From Salipiger sp. CCB-MM3 (GTDB taxonomy: Bacteria; Pseudomonadota; Alphaproteobacteria; Rhodobacterales; Rhodobacteraceae): DNA of 64,000 nucleotides. The stretch is taken from NCBI RefSeq assembly GCF_001687105.1, contig NZ_CP014599.1, positions 1-64,000 of the forward strand, written 5' to 3'. A model generated the notes under the pieces. That model was not told where the DNA came from, searched no databases, and was given only the letters and a program-made list of their open reading frames with translations. Shown here one piece after another: positions 44,958 through 53,395 of this stretch. Positions within the stretch are counted from its first letter, which is position 1. Every line of letters begins with the position of its first letter. A program made the position numbers and the translations under genes.

Positions 44958-47257
44958 GCGGCGACCGTTTTCTTGAAGCCCCGGTACTCGTATTTGCGCT
45001 GCCGGTTTCGGTCGACCTGCGTCATCACCACGAACATGCGCTGCGCCTGCATATCCACGAGTTCCTGAATACAGGCCTCGACGGTCTGCCGCGCGGTCGC
45101 ATTCCACTGGGTCGCGACGACCACCGCGTCGGAATGACGCTGGAAGCTGGACACATTCCCCAAAGTGAGGACGGGAGTTGTCTCGATGATCACCCAATCG
45201 TATCTCTCCTCAAGCTTCTTGAGCAATTGCCCGGTCCAGCGTTCCGACAGATGTCCGATGTCGGTGTCAGCCGCGTCGGCAAGGGACAGAAAGTCATAGC
45301 CCGCCGTTGTTCGCGTGACCCCGCTTGGCGCGCCAGTTTCGCCCTCCGCAGCCGGTTTTGCCGGGCGCTGCAGCGGGGCGTTCTGCGCAGCATCGACCAA
45401 AATGACCGAGTGATCGCTCGACGCCAAAGCATGGGCGACCAACATGGCCGCTCCGGATTTCCCCTCGCCCGGCACCGCCGAGGTGAAGAGCACGGTCCCC
45501 TTGCCCGCGTCGACCACACTGGACAGGAACAGGGCCACCTTCTGGCCTTCCTGAACCAGCACCTTTTCCTTGCGCGAGAGTGGTTTGCCAGAGGTCGCGC
45601 GCCCCGCTTCAAAGCTTTTCCGAGAAAGACCACCAGTCTTGGAAAAGCTTCCGATCACCGGCAGTCCTGTCAATTTACGCATGTCCCGGGCCGTCTTTAC
45701 GCTGTTGTCGGTCAATTCCATGAAGAGCGCCACGCCAAGCCCGATCAACAGGCCCGCGACACCGCTGGCCGCCGTGCGCATCAGCGTGCGCGGAGAGCTT
45801 GGGGCGCTGGGAACTTCGGCATAGGACAGCAGTCTGACCGACGGCTGCTGCAGGGCCTTGAGCTGTGCGGATTCCGTTGCGACCTTCAGAAATTCCTCAT
45901 AGGCGATCCGGTTCGCGTCCGCGATGCGGCGCAGCTTCGCCAATTCGACCATACTCCGCGACCGCGCGCTGGCATCGGCATCTAGGGCCGCAATGCTCTC
46001 TTCGATCGAGTCCACGACGGATTCCCCGATGCTGATCTGCGTCTCGAGCTCAGCCGCGATGCGATCGGTTTCCAGCGCCGCTTCCTGTTCGACCCGCGCG
46101 ATGACCGCGTTGAGCGCCGCGACCTGTGATGCGTCCGGGCCGAACTGTTCCTGAAGGCGGCTACGTTCTATGCGATAGTCCGACAGGCGGGCACGCAGCC
46201 CGCGCAGGATTTCGGAGTCGAAGACTTCCGCCGCCCCAAGCGGGCCTTCCGCCTCCACGAGCTCGCGGAGCTTACCCACTCGGGCCGTCGCATTGGCAAT
46301 CTCCGCCCGCACAGCCATGAGACTGCGGCCAAGCTCCGCCATCCGCCCCTCGGTGCGGTCCACACTGGCGGCACTCAGCCCCGCTGCGCTGGACTGGAAA
46401 TCGACGACCGCGGTTTCGGCCTCTTCCAAATTCTGGCCGAGCTCTTCGACGCGCCCGCTCAGAAGCTGCACCTGCTCCTCGATCGCCTCGCTGCGGATGC
46501 GCAGACTGAACCGCGTGTATTCCGCCGCCGCCACATTCGCGATCAGTGCCGCATACTCAGGCGTTGCCGCCTCTGCCGACACGCCGACCACATACCCATT
46601 GCCAAGCTGGTTGACCATGAGCCGGCTGCTCAGCAAGTCCGCGGCTGGCCCATATTTGTGCAGATCGGCGGCCAGAACCGAGAGGGTCACATTGTCGTCC
46701 GCTTCCTTGATCTGCCCGTCGCTCTGTCCTTCGGCTGCCTCACTCTCACCGCCCTCACCCGGCGTTGTCCCGCCGCTCAGGACGCTCTCTTCGGACGGCG
46801 GCGGGCTGCGCTGAAGCGCGCCGGAGACGAAACGTTTCATCCCCGAGACCATGCGCATCGGCAAAGGCGGAGGGCCGCCGCCCTGCAGCAAGGGCGATGT
46901 CTCGTCGACGCCGAGCCGTTTCACCACTTCGATCATGAAGGCCTTTGACCGGATGGTCGTGATCTCCTGCTCCACAACCTGCCGGGAGAGCGGCACACCG
47001 GTCAGCAGATCCGCAATCGGCGAGCTTTGCTGCCGCGGATCGATCAGGGTCATCTCGGAGGTCGCCGTGTAGCGCGGCGCAGTCTGCAGCAGCATAAGCA
47101 GGTTGAGCACGACAACGCCGAGAAATATCAACGCAATCAGTTTCCAGCGACGCCACAGGAACATGACCGCGTCCGAAAATTTGATCCCGCCCGAACGGGG
47201 CGCGGTATCGAGCGGTTCCTCAATCATGAAATCGAAAACTCCCGGACGACGGTTCAA
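44954..47257 (-). CDS. exoP: ExoP-type chain-length determinant with degenerate tyrosine-kinase domain
   Basis: A 767-residue inner-membrane protein: an N-terminal Wzz span (LWRRWKLIALIFLGVVVLN), a large periplasmic coiled coil, a second span (ASGVAGLLIGLGVALFMELT) and a cytoplasmic BY-kinase-like domain. Walker A is SAVPGEGKSG. Walker A' is VILVDAAQNAP, lacking the second Asp and the Arg of the usual motif, and Walker B is DWVIIETTP with Glu for Asp. Only two Tyr occur in the C-terminal tail (KYEYRGF). Kinase activity is therefore doubtful. The frame starts at TTG 47257 behind a perfect GGAGGTTA site; ATG 47227 is the alternative. It controls polymer length with ExoF. Confidence 0.87.
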   Translation of the reverse strand: MNRRPGVFDFMIEEPLDTAPRSGGIKFSDAVMFLWRRWKLIALIFLGVVVLNLLMLLQTAPRYTATSEMTLIDPRQQSSPIADLLTGVPLSRQVVEQEITTIRSKAFMIEVVKRLGVDETSPLLQGGGPPPLPMRMVSGMKRFVSGALQRSPPPSEESVLSGGTTPGEGGESEAAEGQSDGQIKEADDNVTLSVLAADLHKYGPAADLLSSRLMVNQLGNGYVVGVSAEAATPEYAALIANVAAAEYTRFSLRIRSEAIEEQVQLLSGRVEELGQNLEEAETAVVDFQSSAAGLSAASVDRTEGRMAELGRSLMAVRAEIANATARVGKLRELVEAEGPLGAAEVFDSEILRGLRARLSDYRIERSRLQEQFGPDASQVAALNAVIARVEQEAALETDRIAAELETQISIGESVVDSIEESIAALDADASARSRSMVELAKLRRIADANRIAYEEFLKVATESAQLKALQQPSVRLLSYAEVPSAPSSPRTLMRTAASGVAGLLIGLGVALFMELTDNSVKTARDMRKLTGLPVIGSFSKTGGLSRKSFEAGRATSGKPLSRKEKVLVQEGQKVALFLSSVVDAGKGTVLFTSAVPGEGKSGAAMLVAHALASSDHSVILVDAAQNAPLQRPAKPAAEGETGAPSGVTRTTAGYDFLSLADAADTDIGHLSERWTGQLLKKLEERYDWVIIETTPVLTLGNVSSFQRHSDAVVVATQWNATARQTVEACIQELVDMQAQRMFVVMTQVDRNRQRKYEYRGFKKTVAA

Positions 47258-47380
47258 GGGCGTAACCTCCAGAATTGGTGCACATTCTGTGTATTGAGCG
47301 GAGCTTGCGTGCCGCCGCAGCGGGATGCCTCGGCCTGCGCCAGATGCGCGGACACCGACAGGGGTAGAATGGATCCCATC

Positions 47381-48367
47381 TCAGCACCTCATGCCCGGCC
47401 AAAGCGCGTCGAGATCCCGCTCAAGCAGCTGCGAAAGGCCCGCATTGCGCGCAGACAGGTGCTGTTCGAGATACTGCCGGGTGCCTTCGCGCATCTCGGG
47501 CGGGCGGTCGACATTCATGAAGCGGGGGTTCACATGGGCGAACCACCAATAGTGCAGCTTGTTCTCGACCCGCCGGCCAAGCCCGGCCTCCCCGCCCATG
47601 TGGCGATTGTACCGCCCCCGCACCAGCTTGCGCCCGACGTGGTTAGCCAGCCGGTGGACGCGCGGCGCCGAGGGATATTTCGTGCGGTTGAACCACGCCC
47701 GCTCGGGGTCAATCTGCATCGGCTCCAGCCCCAGAAACCCTGTCACCGCATCGACGCAGCCCTGAATATCGTTCCGGAAGTCCTCGAACAGGCAGATATG
47801 GACACGGTCCCGACCCAGCGCATCGATGAACCGCTTCAGTCCGGCGGCGTAGCTCGAGCCGAGCATGATCTGGGGATAGCGGACCAGCGCCTGCTCAAAG
47901 CTCTCGACGGCGCGCGAGGTCTTCACCAGATGCCAATATTGCGAATAGGCCCGCCGCACAGGGTGGCGCAGCATAAAGATCACCTTGGCCTCGGGCAGCT
48001 GCTGGGCGATGCGCTTGGCGGCAACCTCCGACATCAGATAGGTCGTCGAATCCTCGCCGATCAGCCCAATCTCGCCAAACCCCCTGAACCGCTCCGCGTA
48101 CCAGCGCTGGCTGTCCTCGGCAGCGGACCTCGGGTCCCACCACTTCAGCGCGCCGTCCTCCACCCGCAGAAAATCCGGGTGAGACACCGGATCATCGGCA
48201 TCGAAAAAATGCACCTCATCGGTCGGAAGCGCCACATCGGGGTGCTGGTCGAGGATGAAGTGCAGTGAAGTTGTCCCGCACTTCGGCGCACCGCCGATGA
48301 TGAAGTCGGGGCCCCTAAGCCTCCGAGGCTCGTGCAAGGCCAGATTCGCGGCTTCGTCTTCATGCAT
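47381..48367 (-). CDS. Sulfotransferase (5 of 5), heparan-type
   Basis: A 328-residue PAPS-dependent sulfotransferase close to the heparan/N-deacetylase sulfotransferase fold: FIIGGAPKCGTTSLHFILDQ (phosphosulfate loop), EVHFFDADDP, EDSTTYLMSE and MLRHPVRRAYSQYWH (3'-phosphate site). The ATG at 48367 is close to the domain start; the frame extends upstream to a TTG without homology. It lies 123 bp downstream of the TTG start of exoP on the opposite side of the promoter region, same strand, so it may be co-transcribed with exoP and exoF. Confidence 0.88.
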   Translation of the reverse strand: MHEDEAANLALHEPRRLRGPDFIIGGAPKCGTTSLHFILDQHPDVALPTDEVHFFDADDPVSHPDFLRVEDGALKWWDPRSAAEDSQRWYAERFRGFGEIGLIGEDSTTYLMSEVAAKRIAQQLPEAKVIFMLRHPVRRAYSQYWHLVKTSRAVESFEQALVRYPQIMLGSSYAAGLKRFIDALGRDRVHICLFEDFRNDIQGCVDAVTGFLGLEPMQIDPERAWFNRTKYPSAPRVHRLANHVGRKLVRGRYNRHMGGEAGLGRRVENKLHYWWFAHVNPRFMNVDRPPEMREGTRQYLEQHLSARNAGLSQLLERDLDALWPGMRC

Positions 48368-48572
48368 GGAAATCTGGTTCACAGCCGAAAAAGCCTCGCA
48401 AAAATAGTGCGCAGAATGCCGGGCGCTAAAATAAATCAATAGAAGAGATGATATGCGAACAGCCCAAACCCGGCAACATTTTCTGGCAACGCGACATTAT
48501 GGCCCGCTCTGGCTGCCATTTTAAGCCGCATCCGCAGGACAAAGACCCACCTAGATTCCGCAGAGATTGCGT

Positions 48573-48601
48573 TGGACAGAATCTGCGCCGAGACAGATAA
48601 T
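48573..48601 (+). promoter_or_regulatory. Sigma-70 type promoter for the TTG-start glycosyltransferase
   Basis: TGGACA (48573-48578, 5 of 6 matches to the -35 box), exactly 17 bases, then GATAAT (48596-48601, 5 of 6 to the -10 box). The leader to the TTG at 48635 would be about 27 bases. Confidence 0.5.
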
Positions 48602-48634
48602 CCATGAGAGACTTTCATTTTCAGCAGGTCATAT

Positions 48635-49837
48635 TTGTCGACAATTTCCGTAATAATTCCAACGTTCAATCGTCGGGCCTTTTTGCTCGAAGCGATCGCA
48701 TCGATCTTGGCTCAGACCCGGTCGGTGGATCAGATCATCATCTGGGACGACGGATCGGAGGATGGCACCGAAGACGCGGTGGCGCAGATCGAAGACCGGC
48801 GCGTGCAGTACTTCGCCGCCACGAACGCGGGCAAGTCGGCCGCCCTCAACCGCGCCATGCAGCATGCAACTGGCGATTACATCTGGATTTGCGACGATGA
48901 CGACGTGCTGGTCGAGGATGCGGCAGAGACCCTTGCCGGCGTGCTCGACACGGAGGCCAGCATCGGCATTGTCGGCGGCAGCTACACCCGATTCAGCGAT
49001 GGCCGCGACGGGCGCCAGCGGACGGGGCCGGGCTATTGGCCCGATCTCTCCGCCGGGCCGCCGCTGCGGCATCTGCTCGAAGACATCTTTCTGTTCCAAA
49101 ACGCGATGCTGGTGCGCCGCAGCTGTTATGATCGCGTCGGGCCGTTCCGCGAAGACCTTCACCGCTCGATCGACTATGACATGATCGTCCGCCTCGCGAC
49201 GCGGTTTCCCGTGCATATGGTCGAAAAGCAGGTGTTTCTACAACGCAAGCACGATGGCCTGCGCGGCCCGGCGGCGCAGCGCCACGCGGCCAGTCATGTG
49301 GAGAACGTCTGGGCCAAACAGGACGCCGAGGTCTTTCTTGGCCTGCGCACGCATGTTCCGCTGTCCCTGCTGCGGGCCATGTATGACGGCAACCCAGAAA
49401 CGGTTTCGCGCGCAGCCTGCCTGCAACGTGGCGCGGCCTATGCGCGCCATGGCCTGTGGGACGAGGCGATGTCGGATTTCGAGGCGGGCGTAGAGGCCGC
49501 GCCCGAGACGCCGCTTGCCGAAACCGAGCTGAGCATCTGCCGCCGCGCGGTCTCGGGAAAACATGGCGTGACACCTCCGCCAGAGGCTCTGGCACGGCTC
49601 AGCCTGCTGCGGCGCGGCTCGGTCGCCGGTCGCGATCTGGCCGGGGGGCTTGGGCGCGGCCTGCTGTGGAGCATTCGCCGCGCGGCCTCCGAGCGGGATC
49701 TGCGGGAAACGCTGCGGCTGTTGGGACTGCTGCGGCGCACTGGTCTACGGCTGCAGAGCGCATCAGGCGGGGCGCGTGAGGTTGGGCCCAGTTTGCGGGA
49801 ACGCTCGCAGATCCCTGCCGCCGCCTATGATTGGTGA
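48635..49837 (+). CDS. Family 2 glycosyltransferase with long C-terminal region, TTG start
   Basis: A 400-residue protein. Residues 1 to about 220 are a GT-A domain: TISVIIPTFNRRAFLLEAI, QIIIWDDGSEDGTED, NAGKSAALNRAMQ, WICDDDDVLVEDAAE and SIDYDMIVRLATRFP. The C-terminal 180 residues are helical and Arg-rich with TPR-like spacing (RGAAYARHGLWDEAMSDFEAG). The start must be TTG, because the GT2 domain begins at once (STISVIIP) and no ATG or GTG lies near. A promoter sits 27 bases upstream. It converges on the GT2 gene at 49865. Confidence 0.82.
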   Translation: MSTISVIIPTFNRRAFLLEAIASILAQTRSVDQIIIWDDGSEDGTEDAVAQIEDRRVQYFAATNAGKSAALNRAMQHATGDYIWICDDDDVLVEDAAETLAGVLDTEASIGIVGGSYTRFSDGRDGRQRTGPGYWPDLSAGPPLRHLLEDIFLFQNAMLVRRSCYDRVGPFREDLHRSIDYDMIVRLATRFPVHMVEKQVFLQRKHDGLRGPAAQRHAASHVENVWAKQDAEVFLGLRTHVPLSLLRAMYDGNPETVSRAACLQRGAAYARHGLWDEAMSDFEAGVEAAPETPLAETELSICRRAVSGKHGVTPPPEALARLSLLRRGSVAGRDLAGGLGRGLLWSIRRAASERDLRETLRLLGLLRRTGLRLQSASGGAREVGPSLRERSQIPAAAYDW

Positions 49838-49864
49838 GCGACCGGCCTTTCAGCGACCGCCCCG

Positions 49865-50878
49865 TCACCCCTGACGCCGCGGTCCTGCCCCGAAACCCAG
49901 CCGGTGACACCCGCGCAACCACGCCTGCTCACCAAGCTTGCCCGCAAGCGATGCGAAGACCGCCGGGGGTTCGCGCCACATGGCGGCCATGGCCGGAAGG
50001 TCGCGCGCTTTGACCGCATCGATCAGCCGCCGCCATGCCCATTCCTTCCGCGTCTGCATGGAATGGCGCCGCAGAGCGAGACGCGCGGCGCGCGCAAGCT
50101 TTGGGTGCTGAAGCAGCGCCTGATCCGCCGCCAGAAGCGCGCCCAGATCCTCGGTGCGATGCGCCGCGCTCAGTGAGCCGCTGCGCTGCACCGCGAAATA
50201 CCCCTTGGGGTCGACGAGCCGAAGCCGCGCCCCGGCGGCGAGGGCCTGCGCATAGAGGAAGTAGTCTTCGCCGAGCCTCATGCCTTCATCATAGCGGAGC
50301 CCATGTTCCTGCAGAAACTGGCGGCGCATCAGCGGCTTGATGAACCCCATTTCGCCGCGCTGACCACGGGCCCCATGCATGTTGGCGGTGACGAACTCCG
50401 CCAGAGACACGTCGATATGACCGAAATCCTGCCGCGACCACAGGCGATCCTCCGTGGCGTGCAGCCGGTCTTCGCGCACCCGGTAAAGATCGTCGGCGAG
50501 CAGATCGATCCCCTCGCGCTCGGCCTCGTCGAGCAGCCGGGCGATCCGATCCGGGGCCATGTGGTCATCCGCATCCAGAACAGCGATCCACGGCGCGCTG
50601 CTGGCGTCGATGGCCCGGTTGCGCGCGGCGGCTGGCCCGGCATTCTGCAGCTGGCGAAGGACGCGCGCGCCCGGCACGCCCCGGCAGAGCCTGTCGGCGA
50701 GCGTGGCCGTCCCGTCCAACGAGGCATCGTCGACCACGATGGTCTCTACCGGAACGCTCTGCTCGATGGCCGACATGAAGGCGCGCTCGAGCGTGGCTTC
50801 GGCGTTGAAAGCGGCGATCACGATGGTCGCCCGCGCCGCGCCGTCGCCGCCTTGCCTGCTCTCCGATAGTGCCGCCAT
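49865..50878 (-). CDS. Family 2 glycosyltransferase (ExoO-like paralogue)
   Basis: A 337-residue GT-A glycosyltransferase: TIVIAAFNAEATLERAFMSA, TIVVDDASLDGTATLAD, GPAAARNRAIDAS, IAVLDADDHMAPDRIARLL and GMRLGEDYFLYAQALAAG. It matches the gene at 38927-39877 along its length. The ATG at 50878 follows AAGGG. It is the last gene of the arabinose-donor operon, 17 bp after the DprE2-like gene; it is therefore the likeliest cytoplasmic enzyme linked to that pathway, though its donor is unknown. Confidence 0.83.
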   Translation of the reverse strand: MAALSESRQGGDGAARATIVIAAFNAEATLERAFMSAIEQSVPVETIVVDDASLDGTATLADRLCRGVPGARVLRQLQNAGPAAARNRAIDASSAPWIAVLDADDHMAPDRIARLLDEAEREGIDLLADDLYRVREDRLHATEDRLWSRQDFGHIDVSLAEFVTANMHGARGQRGEMGFIKPLMRRQFLQEHGLRYDEGMRLGEDYFLYAQALAAGARLRLVDPKGYFAVQRSGSLSAAHRTEDLGALLAADQALLQHPKLARAARLALRRHSMQTRKEWAWRRLIDAVKARDLPAMAAMWREPPAVFASLAGKLGEQAWLRGCHRLGFGAGPRRQG

Positions 50879-50895
50879 CCCTTGCGCTCCACCGC

Positions 50896-51645
50896 TCACA
50901 GTTTGGTTCGCTTGAAAATGCCTTCGGGCAACGCGCAGATGATGCGCATGACCAGCCACCACACTGGACGAACATAGCTTACATTGCGCTGTTTTTCGAC
51001 CGCCCGCAGCACGGCGACGCCGACCTCCTCGGGGGCTGCGGTCAAGGCTTTTGGCAGGTCCATGCCGCGGGTCATCTGCGTATCCACAAAGCCCGGCTTC
51101 ACGGTCACCACATGCACCCCCTGCTCGGCAAGCCGATTGCGCAGGCCTGACAGGAAGGCGGTGAAGCCCGCCTTTGCAGAGCCGTAGACGTAGTTCGAGC
51201 CGCGGCCCCGATCGCCCGCCACAGAGCTCACCCCCACCAAGGTGCCGCCCGCGCCCTCGGAGATCATCCGCTCGGCATAAAGGCCAAGCACCTGTGCCGG
51301 ACCCTCGAAATTCGTGCGGAACACCTGCGCGGCGGCGGCAACGTCGGTCTCGCTGTCGCGCTGATCCCCCATCGCGCCGATCACCGAGACGACGACGCTC
51401 GGCAGGCCGGGCGCGTCCTGCACGAACGGCCCGAGCGCCGCGGTCTCCAGCACGTCGAACTCCAGCAGCTCGACATCCACATTGTGACGCAGGGTTATAT
51501 CGGCGCGCTCCGCTTCAAGCTCTTCGGACCGGCGCGCCGCAAGGCTGATGGGATGGCCCTGCGCTGCGAAAGTCCGGGCGATCGCCAGCCCGATCTCTGA
51601 TCGCGCGCCCAGCACCATGACCCGCCCCTTCACCGCGCCGCTCAT
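50896..51645 (-). CDS. dprE2: DprE2-like short-chain dehydrogenase (decaprenylphosphoryl-2-keto-ribose reductase type)
   Basis: A 249-residue SDR. The Rossmann start is VMVLGARSEIGLAIARTFA, with the SEIGLAI segment typical of DprE2; catalytic Ser is in VGVSSVAGDRGRGS and the Tyr-Lys pair in YVYGSAKAG. Known DprE2 reduces the keto intermediate made by DprE1 to decaprenyl-phosphoryl-D-arabinose with NADH. The ATG at 51645 overlaps the stop of the DprE1-like gene, the same order as in mycobacteria. Homology to other SDRs alone would be weak evidence; the operon makes the call. Confidence 0.8.
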   Translation of the reverse strand: MSGAVKGRVMVLGARSEIGLAIARTFAAQGHPISLAARRSEELEAERADITLRHNVDVELLEFDVLETAALGPFVQDAPGLPSVVVSVIGAMGDQRDSETDVAAAAQVFRTNFEGPAQVLGLYAERMISEGAGGTLVGVSSVAGDRGRGSNYVYGSAKAGFTAFLSGLRNRLAEQGVHVVTVKPGFVDTQMTRGMDLPKALTAAPEEVGVAVLRAVEKQRNVSYVRPVWWLVMRIICALPEGIFKRTKL

Positions 51646-52973
51646 AGCAAGAGCCTTTCCGACTGCGCCGAGGCAAAGGCCCGGTCGATCCCCGCATCCC
51701 GCCGCATCTCGCGCAGACGCGCGGCGCGCGGATCGGCGTGGTGCAGTGTCTGTGCCGTCATCCGCGCATCCTTTGCCAAGTAGAACCGCCCGCCGTGGGC
51801 AAGCGCGATCTCGTCCAGCCGGTCGAGCAGCGCCAGCGTGCGCCGATTCACCGGAAAATCGAGCGCAAGGGTGTAGCCCGGCATCGGGAAAGACATGCCG
51901 CCACGCGCAGCGCCGAGCCGTTTCAGAACCGCCAGAAAGGACCCCTGCCCCGCCCGCGCCGTTTCCGTCAGCAGCGCCGTCAGCCCCGCGCGAGAGCTTT
52001 CCAGCGGCAGCACGCATTGAAACTGCATGAAGCCCTTGCGTCCGTAGATGCGGTTCCAGCCAAGCACCGCATCGAGCGGGTAAAAGTAGCTGTCCCAATC
52101 CACCAATTGCGCCCCAGCGCCGCGCACGCCCTTGCGCCAGTAAAGTGCGTTGAACAGCTTGACCGAATACCGGTTGAGCGCAGCGGAAGGCGCATCAAAG
52201 GGCACTCGCCGTTTCTTGCGCGATGGCACCTTCAGGGGGGCCTGTCCAAACGGCTCCGGCAGCTCATCAAGCCCCGCATGTTCACCCAGCATCAGCAGCG
52301 AGCGGCCAAGCGATGGCCCTTTGGCAAGACAGTCGATCCACGCCACGGAATAGGTCGCGTCCTGTTCGGCTTCAAAGCTGCTTAGCGCCGCATCCAAATT
52401 CGGCGCCACAAGGGTGCGCTGGCGGATCCAGCCGGTCTCGACCGGGCGCAGCCGGATCGCCGCCCGCAGGATCACGCCCGTCAGCCCCATCCCGCCAAGC
52501 GTCCAGTCGAAAAGCTCGGTATTGTCGTCGCGGCTGAGCCTGACCACGCGCCCATCTTCGCGCAAGAGGTCGATCCAATCGACGAAGGCCCCGAAGCTGC
52601 CGTCGCGGTGATGGTTCTTGCCGTGGGCGTCCGCCGCGATGATCCCGCCCAGAGTGACGAATTTCGTGCCGGGCGTCACATAGGGGAACCAGCCGCGCGG
52701 CAGAAAGGCGTCGATCACGTCGCCAAGCAGCACGCCCGCCTCGGCCACCAACTGCCCGCTTTCGGTATCAAAAGCGAGCATTCGGTTCATCCGGCGCATG
52801 GACAGGGAGAGCGCGCTGCCCACCGAACTGTCACCATAGGACCGCCCATTGCCGCGGGCGATCCTGCCACCACCGGCGACCGAAGCCCGCAGTTCCGCCT
52901 CATCTCGCGGGCTGGCGACACGGGCAAAGCGCGGCGGGAACCTGCCCCAGCCAGTCAGCGGTTCGGGATGCAT
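51642..52973 (-). CDS. dprE1: DprE1-like FAD-dependent oxidase (decaprenylphosphoryl-ribose 2-oxidase type)
   Basis: A 443-residue VAO-type flavoprotein. FAD-binding elements are ARGNGRSYGDSS and TPGTKFVTLGGIIAADAHGK, followed by NHHRDGSFG, which matches the mycobacterial DprE1 pattern HGKNHHxxGSFG closely. The C-terminus FYLAKDARMTAQTLH also fits. DprE1 oxidises the 2'-hydroxyl of polyprenyl-phosphoryl ribose, the first half of epimerisation to arabinose. In GYTLALDFP the residue that appears to align with the benzothiazinone-binding Cys of M. tuberculosis DprE1 is Ala (alignment from memory). The ATG at 52973 overlaps the gtrA stop. Confidence 0.87.
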   Translation of the reverse strand: MHPEPLTGWGRFPPRFARVASPRDEAELRASVAGGGRIARGNGRSYGDSSVGSALSLSMRRMNRMLAFDTESGQLVAEAGVLLGDVIDAFLPRGWFPYVTPGTKFVTLGGIIAADAHGKNHHRDGSFGAFVDWIDLLREDGRVVRLSRDDNTELFDWTLGGMGLTGVILRAAIRLRPVETGWIRQRTLVAPNLDAALSSFEAEQDATYSVAWIDCLAKGPSLGRSLLMLGEHAGLDELPEPFGQAPLKVPSRKKRRVPFDAPSAALNRYSVKLFNALYWRKGVRGAGAQLVDWDSYFYPLDAVLGWNRIYGRKGFMQFQCVLPLESSRAGLTALLTETARAGQGSFLAVLKRLGAARGGMSFPMPGYTLALDFPVNRRTLALLDRLDEIALAHGGRFYLAKDARMTAQTLHHADPRAARLREMRRDAGIDRAFASAQSERLLL

Positions 52974-53395
52974 CAGGCCGCCCGCGCCGGCGCCGCGTCG
53001 GTGAAGACGAAACGGCGATCCAGCCAGTATTTGACCGCGTAGCCCAACATCAGCCCAAGCACCGCTCCAAGCTCGCGCATGCCGTCCGTCTGCCAGACCA
53101 GCCAGAACGCCGTCTCGGTGGTCCAGAAGATGCCCGTCGTGACCAGCCCCATGACGGTATAGCGCGAAAACTTGCGTCCGTTCTCGCGCGCGCCCTTGGT
53201 CGGGTCGCGGAAGATCCAGCGCTTGTCGAGAAGATACTTCAGCACCAGCCCCGCACCCGTCCCCGCGACGATCGCAATGGCAAACCCTATGGTGCTTTGC
53301 TCAATCGCAAGAATTAGCCGCTGTATCCCGAGGTTGAGCAGCGTCGCCAGCACCGCGAAAAGCGCGTAGAGGCCTATCAGCGACAGCCGGCTCAC
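52973..53395 (-). CDS. GtrA family small membrane protein (Rv3789-like)
   Basis: A 140-residue protein with four membrane segments (LYALFAVLATLLNLGIQRL; IAIVAGTGAGLVLKYLLDK; TVMGLVTTGIFWTTETAF; ALGLMLGYAVKYWLDRRF region), the GtrA/PF04138 pattern with Lys-Tyr at the ends of helices 2 and 4. In mycobacteria the GtrA protein Rv3789 lies beside DprE1 and is linked to moving or handling decaprenyl-phosphoryl-arabinose at the membrane. It starts with GTG at 53395 overlapping the UbiA stop (GTGA). A longer open frame upstream is only a shadow of the ubiA gene. Confidence 0.85.
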   Translation of the reverse strand: MSRLSLIGLYALFAVLATLLNLGIQRLILAIEQSTIGFAIAIVAGTGAGLVLKYLLDKRWIFRDPTKGARENGRKFSRYTVMGLVTTGIFWTTETAFWLVWQTDGMRELGAVLGLMLGYAVKYWLDRRFVFTDAAPARAA

